NCBI GenBank assembly: GCA_900316975.1 | Contig: ONFA01000001.1 | Span: 1-64,000, forward strand | DNA: 64,000 nt | Direction: 5' to 3' | Source: an uncultured Prevotellaceae bacterium | Lineage (GTDB): Bacteria > Bacteroidota > Bacteroidia > Bacteroidales > Bacteroidaceae | In this document: piece after piece, positions 58,225 through 64,000 of the stretch | How positions within the stretch are numbered: the first letter of the stretch is position 1 | How the letters are laid out: each line of letters opens with the position of its first letter | The notes under the pieces: model-generated | Told to the model about the DNA's origin: nothing | What the model saw: only the letters and a program-made list of their open reading frames with translations | Database searches by the model: none | Program-made: the position numbers and the translations under genes

Positions 58225-58783
58225 GTTCTTTCGATTTGATGTAGTGGTAGATTTTCTTGCGGATGCGATGCAGGCGAGTTGCCAACGTGCCTGCGTCTGT
58301 GTCGGTGAATACAGCGATAACGGCGAGTGGCTGTTGCTCGAAGTAGAACTGCTGAATGAGCAGGCGCTCTGTGGGCGGTAGATGCTGGATGGCCTCTGTC
58401 AATAGACGGATGCGTTGGTCATCCTCGGTTTCCATCACACCGTCGGCTTCATTATCGGGAATGGCCTGCAATGTCAGCTCGTCTGTTTCAAACCATATGC
58501 CAGGACTGCGCTGTGAATGGTCGAGACAAAGACGATATGCGATGCGGCGGAGCCAAGTGTAGAATGAACTGCGCTGGGCATCGTATTGCGCCAGATGGGT
58601 GTATGCCTTGACAAAGCAGTCCTGTGTCAAATCCTCAGCATCCTCGCGACATGTCACCATTGTGGCGACAAAGGCAAAGAGTCGTGCCCCATAGCGGTTC
58701 ACCAATCGGGCAAAGTCTGCGCGGTGACCGCCATGTAGTGCCCGGTCAATGATTTGCTGGTCTGTCTCGTTCTGCTGTTTCAT
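58205..58783 (-). CDS. RNA polymerase ECF-type sigma factor
   Basis: A 192-residue group-4 sigma factor. Region 2 is seen in FARLVNRYGARLFAFVATMVTCREDAEDLTQDCFVKAYTHL (about 24-64, -10 recognition) and region 4 in IQHLPPTERLLIQQFYFEQQPLAVIAVFTDTDAGTLATRLHRIRKKI (about 132-178, helix-turn-helix for -35). It would direct polymerase to a small regulon, under control of the overlapping membrane protein at 57559. The adjoining 79-base spacer up to 58862 shows no clear housekeeping promoter. Confidence 0.88.
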   Translation of the reverse strand: MKQQNETDQQIIDRALHGGHRADFARLVNRYGARLFAFVATMVTCREDAEDLTQDCFVKAYTHLAQYDAQRSSFYTWLRRIAYRLCLDHSQRSPGIWFETDELTLQAIPDNEADGVMETEDDQRIRLLTEAIQHLPPTERLLIQQFYFEQQPLAVIAVFTDTDAGTLATRLHRIRKKIYHYIKSKEHGKSSI

Positions 58784-58862
58784 ACACTTACATATACGAC
58801 AAACTCAGCCAGACATTACATGGCTTAACGTTTTTTAGGAATTTTGATTTGTTTTTTCCTGA

Positions 58863-59801
58863 TTAGAGCAAGAAGGTGACTAATAAGGGGATGGAAATCA
58901 TGGCAAGGAGGGTGGTGATGAACGTGACCTCCGTAATAAGAGTGGTGTCCTTGCCGTGTCGAAGGCAGAGGATGGTGCCGTAGGTGGCGACGGGCATAGC
59001 AATGACCACAGTGTTAATTCCGACCACAAACGAGGAAAAACCTAAGAGCGTCATCAGATAGTGGATGCCTACGGGCAGGATGGCAAGGCGCATGAGCGTT
59101 GTGGCATAGATGGTGCCATTGCCGAGCAGCGCACGCAAGGGCAATTGTGACATCGACGAACCGATGATGAGCAAAGCGGCAGGTACTGTGATGTTGCCAA
59201 TCATGGTGAGAGGTTGGCTGATAAATTCAGGAATGTCCTTGATTTCTAATGCCACAATCAGCATGGTCAGGTAAGCAGAAAGCATGGGAGTGCTGTAGAG
59301 TACCTTCCTAAGCATCTTTTTCCGGCTCATTTCTTTTTCTTCTACCGTTGACTGATTCTTTCCAACAACCAGCATGGTGCCGATAGTGAAGACCGTAAAG
59401 GTGTTTACTACGTTGAGTACGGCAGCATAGAATACGGCTTCGTGTCCGAAGATGGAAGCGACGATAGGGTACCCCATGAACCCTACATTGCCAAACATCA
59501 TGGCGAAGCCGATGACTCCCTCATCATCTTTCTTCTTGGTCAGAAAGCGTGGTAGCAGCAATGCAACACCTGTCAGCAGGGCATAAGTGAGGACGCTAAT
59601 GCCCAGCAATGGCAGAATGTAGCGGCGATCGGGCAGTTCGCCCGTCATCGCTGACGAAAGAATCAGTGCTGGGCAGGTGATGTCGATGACCACTTTCGAT
59701 AGTCTTTTGTCGAAGGTTTCGCCCATATATCCCAGTTTGCCTGCAATGTACCCCACTACCACAATAGCAAACAATGTCAGCATTACTTGTCCAATCGCCA
59801 T
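58863..59801 (-). CDS. AEC family transporter
   Basis: A 312-residue inner-membrane protein with about ten helices of the auxin-efflux-carrier (AEC) family. Landmarks include MLTLFAIVVVGYIAGKLGYM at the start, the helix-breaking MFGNVGFMGYPIV (about 107-119) and a matching PVATYGTI motif in the second half (two inverted repeats). Bacterial members move malate, other dicarboxylates or amino-acid-like anions; the substrate is unknown here. It follows the GNAT gene by 13 bases on the same strand. Confidence 0.83.
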   Translation of the reverse strand: MAIGQVMLTLFAIVVVGYIAGKLGYMGETFDKRLSKVVIDITCPALILSSAMTGELPDRRYILPLLGISVLTYALLTGVALLLPRFLTKKKDDEGVIGFAMMFGNVGFMGYPIVASIFGHEAVFYAAVLNVVNTFTVFTIGTMLVVGKNQSTVEEKEMSRKKMLRKVLYSTPMLSAYLTMLIVALEIKDIPEFISQPLTMIGNITVPAALLIIGSSMSQLPLRALLGNGTIYATTLMRLAILPVGIHYLMTLLGFSSFVVGINTVVIAMPVATYGTILCLRHGKDTTLITEVTFITTLLAMISIPLLVTFLL

Positions 59802-59814
59802 ATTCTGCTTGTCT

Positions 59815-60342
59815 TTACAAATGTTCTCCGATGATTTTCTCCATCCAAATTATGTCATACCACTGCCCGAATTTCTTTCCGCACTGGTGGAAGTGCGCCA
59901 CCTTCATGTAACCCATCTGCTCGTGGAAATGCACACTGTCTTGTGTCAGATGCTCGTCTTCAGAATCGATGTAGGCAATGCAGGCATTGAGATTGAGAAT
60001 CCCTTGTTGTTTGAGTGCAGTTTCTAAGGCATCGTGTAGTTTTCTGCCGATGCCTTTTCTTTGTTCCTCCCTTTTCACATAGATGGATGTTTCTACTGCC
60101 CATTGGAATGCGGCGCGTTCACGAAAAGCATGGGCATAGGCATAACCCACAATCCTTCCATTTTCTTCAGCCACCAGCCAAGGGAATCCCTTCTGCACTT
60201 CCTCCATTCTTCGTGCCATCTCCTTCACCGTCGGTGTCTCATATTCAAACGAGATGGCAGTCCTCTCCACGTAAGGTGCATAGATTGTCTGTATCGCCTT
60301 GGCATCTACTTTTGTCGCGTTTCTGATGATAATTTTATCCAT
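59815..60342 (-). CDS. GNAT acetyltransferase (phosphinothricin-type)
   Basis: A 175-residue enzyme of the PAT/Bar/YncA group: IRNATKVDAKAIQTIYAPYVERTAISFEYETP at the start, WLVAEENGRIVGYAYA, the acetyl-CoA loop EEQRKGIGRKLHDAL and LNACIAYIDSEDEHLTQDSVHFHEQMGYMKV. Such enzymes acetylate small amines such as methionine sulfoximine or phosphinothricin. The start at 60342 is set by the -7 box at 60361-60368; an ATG at 60363 would lie upstream of the transcription start. Confidence 0.84.
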   Translation of the reverse strand: MDKIIIRNATKVDAKAIQTIYAPYVERTAISFEYETPTVKEMARRMEEVQKGFPWLVAEENGRIVGYAYAHAFRERAAFQWAVETSIYVKREEQRKGIGRKLHDALETALKQQGILNLNACIAYIDSEDEHLTQDSVHFHEQMGYMKVAHFHQCGKKFGQWYDIIWMEKIIGEHL

Positions 60343-60360
60343 TGTCTGCAAAATGATGTG

Positions 60361-60368
60361 CAAAGGTA
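60361..60368 (-). promoter_or_regulatory. -7 box of the GNAT-AEC pair
   Basis: Read leftward, TACCTTTG matches TAnnTTTG. Transcription would start near 60353, giving a short leader before ATG 60342. A clear -33 TTTG is not seen. Confidence 0.55.
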
Positions 60369-60516
60369 CGGAAAAAGATTGAAATGCATATGAGCGATGT
60401 CAAAAAAGCATGGAGAATCCTTCTTTTAGGTCAATAATTATTTGCTGTTATTGAACGATTTGATGGAAATGGGGCAATCGGGCATGTTGTTTCTTGGATA
60501 TGTGAAGAAAGGGTGC

Positions 60517-60524
60517 TATCTTTG
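60517..60524 (+). promoter_or_regulatory. -7 box of the GH95 gene
   Basis: TATCTTTG matches the consensus, with a CTTG near -33 (60493-60496, 20-base spacing). The leader to the ATG at 60656 is about 125 bases and shows no Shine-Dalgarno. The rest of the 60364-60655 spacer holds only a weak CAATAA/TTATTG hairpin (60432-60453). Confidence 0.65.
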
Positions 60525-60655
60525 CAGATGAGGAGACGTGACATATTATTATGCGATGTAGAGTGGCACCCTTCCTGTAATGGTGACGAAACGCCGGGAG
60601 TGCGATTGCCGCTTGACCATTTGGATGATTTTAACAAAAACATAAAATACGCTGT

Positions 60656-63115
60656 ATGATAAATAAATTTTTCTTGGCAACTGTATGTTTGTTTGTTCTG
60701 TTGAACATGCAGGCACAGGTGCTGCATTATGACCGTCCTGCCGAATACTTTGAGGAGGCACTGCCCATTGGCAATGGCACGATAGGAGGCATTATCTATG
60801 GTGGCACCAAGTGCGACCGTATTTCGCTCAACGACATCACTTTATGGACGGGCGAACCCTGCAACATGAACGTCTATTCGCCCGAGGCGCACAAGACCAT
60901 CCCTGCCATTAGGAAGGCTTTGCTGCGGGCTGACTATCGGGAGGCTGACCGCCTGCAACGCGAGGTGCAAGGACACTTCTCGCAGAACTATCAACCCTTG
61001 GGGCAGCTCTCGATTGAGTATTTGGACACCGAGGGCAACATCAGCAACTACCGCCGTTGGCTCGACATCGGCAATGCAACGGCACACACGATATATCATC
61101 GGGGACTGTACCAGTATGCCACCGAATACTTTGCCACCCATCCCGATTCGGGCATCGTCATTCGTATGACCACTGACAATCCAAGAGGTATCCATGCAAG
61201 GGTGTCGCTCAGTTGTCTGTTGAGAAGCGAAGTGAGTGTGGTTGAGGAACATTTCCTTGTGAACGACGGCTATGCCGGTTATGCCTCTTTACCCAGTTAC
61301 TACGATGCCAAAGAAAAGTTTGCTTATGACCCGCAACGAGGCATTCATTTCCGCACTAAAGTGCAGGTGGAAGCCACGAAGGCGAAGGCAGATGGCAATA
61401 GTATCGTGGTCGAAGGTGGCAAGGAGGTGACACTTTATGTGGTCAGTGCCACCTCGTTCAATGGTTACGACAAGGACCCCGTGAAGCAGGGTAAACCCTA
61501 TCGGAAGATGGCTGACGAACGGCTGAAACGGCTGTCGGCGGTGGCATATGGAGACCTTTTGACTCGCCACATGAACGACTATAAGAACATTTATGATAGA
61601 GTGAAACTTTCTTTAGGAAAGGATGCAGAGGATCCCCGACCGACAGATGTGGTTTTGAGGGAATATCAGGATGAGAGCATCTTCAATCCTGTATTGGAGG
61701 CTCTATATTTCCAGTATGGTCGTTACTTGCTCATCAGTTGTTCGCGCACTCCGAATGTACCTGCCAACTTGCAGGGACTATGGAACGAAGCAATCTTGCC
61801 ACCTTGGTCTTGCAACTATACCAGCAATATCAACGTGGAGGAAAACTATTGGGCGGCAGAAACGGCTGCTTTGCCTGAAATGCATCAGTCGCTCTTCACC
61901 TACATGAAGGCTCTGCAGGGTTCGGGCGAATTGACGGCCAAGGCTTATTATGGGGTAGATAAGGGATGGTGTCTTGCCCACAACACCGACATTTGGGCTA
62001 TGACCTGTCCTGTGGGACTCCACACAGGAGACCCCATGTGGGCTAACTGGAACATGGGTGGAGCATGGCTCTCCACTCACATCTGGGAACATTACACCTT
62101 TTCGCTTGACAAGGATTTCCTGCGTGATTACTATCCTGTATTGAAAGGGGCTGCGGAGTTCTGCCTGGGCTGGCTTGTCTCCACAAAAGAAATGGGTGTG
62201 GAGGGGACAGATTATCTGATAACAGCACCCTCCACCTCTCCCGAAAATAGTTTCATCACTGATGACGGTTATCACGGACGTACATGTTATGGTGGTGCTG
62301 CAGACCTTGCCATGATTCGTGAATGTCTCACTGATGCCAGAAATGCAGCCCTTGTCTTACATGCTGACCCCAGCTTTGTGGCAGAAGCAGACGAGGCGCT
62401 TTCACGTTTGCAGCCCTACAAGATTGGAAAGAAGGGCAATCTGCAAGAGTGGTTCTACGATTGGGAAGATGAAGACCCGCATCATCGCCATCAGAGTCAC
62501 CTCTTTGGCATCTATCCTGGGCACAACCTCAACGATGGTGTGAACTCAGAGGAAATGCTTCATCGTGCTGCTGCTAAGACCCTCGAACTCAAAGGCGACC
62601 AGACCACGGGTTGGAGTACGGGTTGGCGTGTGAACCTCTATGCCCGTCTGCATGATGCCAAGAACGCCTACCACATGTATCGCAAACTGCTTTCCTACGT
62701 GAGTCCCGATGGCTATAAAGGGGCGGATGCCCGTCGAGGTGGCGGCACCTATCCCAACCTGCTTGATGCCCACTCCCCCTTCCAAATAGACGGCAACTTT
62801 GGTGGTTGTGCCGGGGTGGTGGAGATGTTGATGCAGAGCGACTTTGACCTGGAGTCGGCGATGATAAATCGAAAGATTGGTTTGAGTCCTGTGGTATCCA
62901 TAGAGCTTCTGCCAGCTCTTCCCGAAAACTGGAAAGGCGGCTCCCTCTCCGGCATCCGTGCCCGTGGGGGCATCACGGTCGATATGACATGGGCAAACTG
63001 CCGTGTCACCGCTCTCACCCTTACTGCCCAGAAATCCTGCAAGATTTCTCTAACGGTGAATGGAACTGTAAAGACTGTGAAACTGAAAAAGGGGGAGAAC
63101 ACCGTGAAGTTATAA
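60656..63115 (+). CDS. GH95 family alpha-L-fucosidase/galactosidase-like enzyme
   Basis: An 819-residue secreted enzyme with a signal peptide (to about residue 20, NMQAQ). The N-terminal beta-sandwich begins ALPIGNGTIGGIIYGG...ISLNDITLWTGEP, diagnostic of GH95. The (alpha/alpha)6-barrel follows, with NLQGLWNEAILPPWSCNYTSNINVEENYW (catalytic Asn region) and APSTSPENSF (about 525-534, likely acid Glu). GH95 enzymes invert and remove alpha-1,2-fucose or alpha-L-galactose from xyloglucan, mucin-type or pectin (RG-II) glycans. With the GH106, GH105 and CE12 genes this fits plant cell wall use, though host glycans cannot be excluded. Confidence 0.87.
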   Translation: MINKFFLATVCLFVLLNMQAQVLHYDRPAEYFEEALPIGNGTIGGIIYGGTKCDRISLNDITLWTGEPCNMNVYSPEAHKTIPAIRKALLRADYREADRLQREVQGHFSQNYQPLGQLSIEYLDTEGNISNYRRWLDIGNATAHTIYHRGLYQYATEYFATHPDSGIVIRMTTDNPRGIHARVSLSCLLRSEVSVVEEHFLVNDGYAGYASLPSYYDAKEKFAYDPQRGIHFRTKVQVEATKAKADGNSIVVEGGKEVTLYVVSATSFNGYDKDPVKQGKPYRKMADERLKRLSAVAYGDLLTRHMNDYKNIYDRVKLSLGKDAEDPRPTDVVLREYQDESIFNPVLEALYFQYGRYLLISCSRTPNVPANLQGLWNEAILPPWSCNYTSNINVEENYWAAETAALPEMHQSLFTYMKALQGSGELTAKAYYGVDKGWCLAHNTDIWAMTCPVGLHTGDPMWANWNMGGAWLSTHIWEHYTFSLDKDFLRDYYPVLKGAAEFCLGWLVSTKEMGVEGTDYLITAPSTSPENSFITDDGYHGRTCYGGAADLAMIRECLTDARNAALVLHADPSFVAEADEALSRLQPYKIGKKGNLQEWFYDWEDEDPHHRHQSHLFGIYPGHNLNDGVNSEEMLHRAAAKTLELKGDQTTGWSTGWRVNLYARLHDAKNAYHMYRKLLSYVSPDGYKGADARRGGGTYPNLLDAHSPFQIDGNFGGCAGVVEMLMQSDFDLESAMINRKIGLSPVVSIELLPALPENWKGGSLSGIRARGGITVDMTWANCRVTALTLTAQKSCKISLTVNGTVKTVKLKKGENTVKL

Positions 63116-63151
63116 GCAGACTCCTGCTCCAACGAACAATGAATGGATATA

Positions 63152-63186
63152 AAGAATGCCATCCGGAGACTTGGGATGGCATTCTT
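63152..63186. terminator. 13-bp hairpin between convergent genes
   Basis: AAGAATGCCATCC (63152-63164) pairs exactly with 63174-63186 around a nine-base loop. It lies between the GH95 stop and the end of the leftward aminotransferase gene. The T-tract after the stem is short, so efficiency is uncertain. Confidence 0.65.
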
Positions 63187-63233
63187 GTGTGGTTGTAGAG
63201 CTCAGATGACTCAGGAGTGTCGGTTCTCGGGTG

Positions 63234-64000
63234 TTACGCTCCGAGAACCTTCTTGAACTTTTCAATGAACTGCTTTGCTTCGTCCATTGACAGGCAAAGT
63301 GGGGGCAGCAGACGGATGACGTTGGTGCCTGAACAGCCAGTGAAGCAGTGCTCTTCCTTGATGAGACGTAAGCGTGGGCCTTTATAAGGAATGTCAAGCT
63401 CAATACCAATCATCAAGCCTTCACCGCGCACATCCACTACGTGAGGCAGATTGCCAGCGGCTTGCTCAGCCTCGAGTGTGTTAATGAGATACGTGCCGAC
63501 TTGAGCGGCATTCTCTACGAGGTGTTCTTCTTCCATCACGTCAAGTACAGCAATGGCGCCTGCGCAACCCAAATGATTGCCGCCAAAGGTTGTGCCCAAC
63601 TGACCATACACGGGTGTAAACTTGGGTGAAATAAGTACTCCACCCATTGGAAAACCGTTGCAGATGCCTTTAGCTACTGTGATGAGGTCGGGCTTCACAT
63701 CGAAGTGCTGATGGGCGAAGAACTTGCCGCTTCGGCCATAGCCGCACTGAATTTCATCGCAGATGAGCACGGTGTTGTGCTGGTCGCAGAGGGTGCGCAG
63801 TTCTTGCAGGAACTCCTTGGTCACACAACGGATGCCGCCCACACCCTGGATGCACTCGATGATGACGGCACACACGTCACCCTTCTCCAATTCCTTCTTC
63901 CAAGGTTGGATGTCGTTGATAGGCAGGTAGGTCACATGACCGTTATCATTGATGGGGGCAATAATCTTGGGGTTGTTGGTCACCTCCACGGCCAGCGATG
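63234..64000 (-). CDS. argD: acetylornithine aminotransferase-type enzyme, 5' end outside the window
   Basis: The last 255 or so residues of a class-III PLP aminotransferase. DEIQCGYGRSGKFFAHQHFDVKPDLITVAKGICNGFPMGG holds the cofactor aspartate and the PLP lysine (TVAKG), followed by GTTFGGNHLGCAGAIAVLDVM and RGEGLMIGIEL. The pattern matches ArgD/acetylornithine transaminase (arginine synthesis), though ornithine or succinylornithine transaminases are similar. The open frame continues to the right edge; an internal GTG near 63989 is not the true start. Confidence 0.82.
   Translation of the reverse strand, partial: SLAVEVTNNPKIIAPINDNGHVTYLPINDIQPWKKELEKGDVCAVIIECIQGVGGIRCVTKEFLQELRTLCDQHNTVLICDEIQCGYGRSGKFFAHQHFDVKPDLITVAKGICNGFPMGGVLISPKFTPVYGQLGTTFGGNHLGCAGAIAVLDVMEEEHLVENAAQVGTYLINTLEAEQAAGNLPHVVDVRGEGLMIGIELDIPYKGPRLRLIKEEHCFTGCSGTNVIRLLPPLCLSMDEAKQFIEKFKKVLGA

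Overview
The window looks like a chromosomal segment of a Bacteroidales bacterium, most probably a Prevotella/Segatella-type gut or oral anaerobe. The basis is the repeated TTTG-N20-TAnnTTTG promoter form, leaders with no clear Shine-Dalgarno sequence, the DUF5020 and DUF4837 families, BspA-like leucine-rich repeats, OmpA-type surface proteins and many secreted glycoside hydrolases. No rRNA, tRNA, CRISPR array or recognisable transposase gene was seen.

Layout. (1) 1-4.65 kb: a small lipoprotein, a decayed 3' fragment of a secreted protein, and a leftward nucleobase-uptake operon (AzgA-type permease, UraA, DUF5020/Tsx-like outer-membrane channel). (2) 4.77-11.8 kb: rightward genes for pectin or rhamnogalacturonan breakdown (GH105, GH2, CE12), a DUF4837 lipoprotein, and a 57-residue 2[4Fe-4S] ferredoxin. 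(3) 12.0-53.1 kb: a very large rightward surface-polysaccharide locus. It starts behind a promoter and a structured leader with a terminator-like hairpin. It encodes Wza, Wzc (BY-kinase), Wzm and Wzt, about a dozen and a half glycosyltransferase-type genes of several folds (GT2, GT4, GT11-like, GT32, GT-D), a phosphoethanolamine-transferase-like enzyme, a pyruvyl transferase, two acyltransferases, an EpsG-like polymerase and a LicD/IspD-like/SDR alditol-phosphate module. A bacillosamine-like priming-sugar module follows (GNAT, PglC-like phosphoglycosyl transferase, GT4, PLP aminotransferase, 4,6-dehydratase), then three OmpA-like barrel proteins and an LRR protein. (4) 53.2-53.8 kb: a divergently encoded NusG-like (UpxY-type) antiterminator. 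(5) 53.9-63.1 kb: GH106, an ECF sigma operon, a GNAT-AEC transporter pair and GH95. (6) The right edge holds the 3' part of an acetylornithine-type aminotransferase.

How it works together. The locus can make an undecaprenyl-linked precursor (dehydratase, aminotransferase, acetyltransferase, phosphoglycosyl transferase), extend it with many glycosyltransferases, decorate it (PEtN, pyruvate, acyl, alditol phosphate) and export it through Wzm/Wzt, Wzc and Wza. The UpxY-like protein and the leader hairpin suggest control by processive antitermination. The locus shows heavy remodelling: a four-helix-bundle gene between wzm and wzt flanked by telomere-like inverted repeats, a STAND-like ATPase cassette between 22-bp direct repeats, truncated or degenerate glycosyltransferase paralogues, a duplicated pyruvyl-transferase fragment, an AT-rich island and a G9 tract inside a cytidylyltransferase gene. 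The pectin enzymes on both flanks suggest a plant-polysaccharide-degrading gut commensal.
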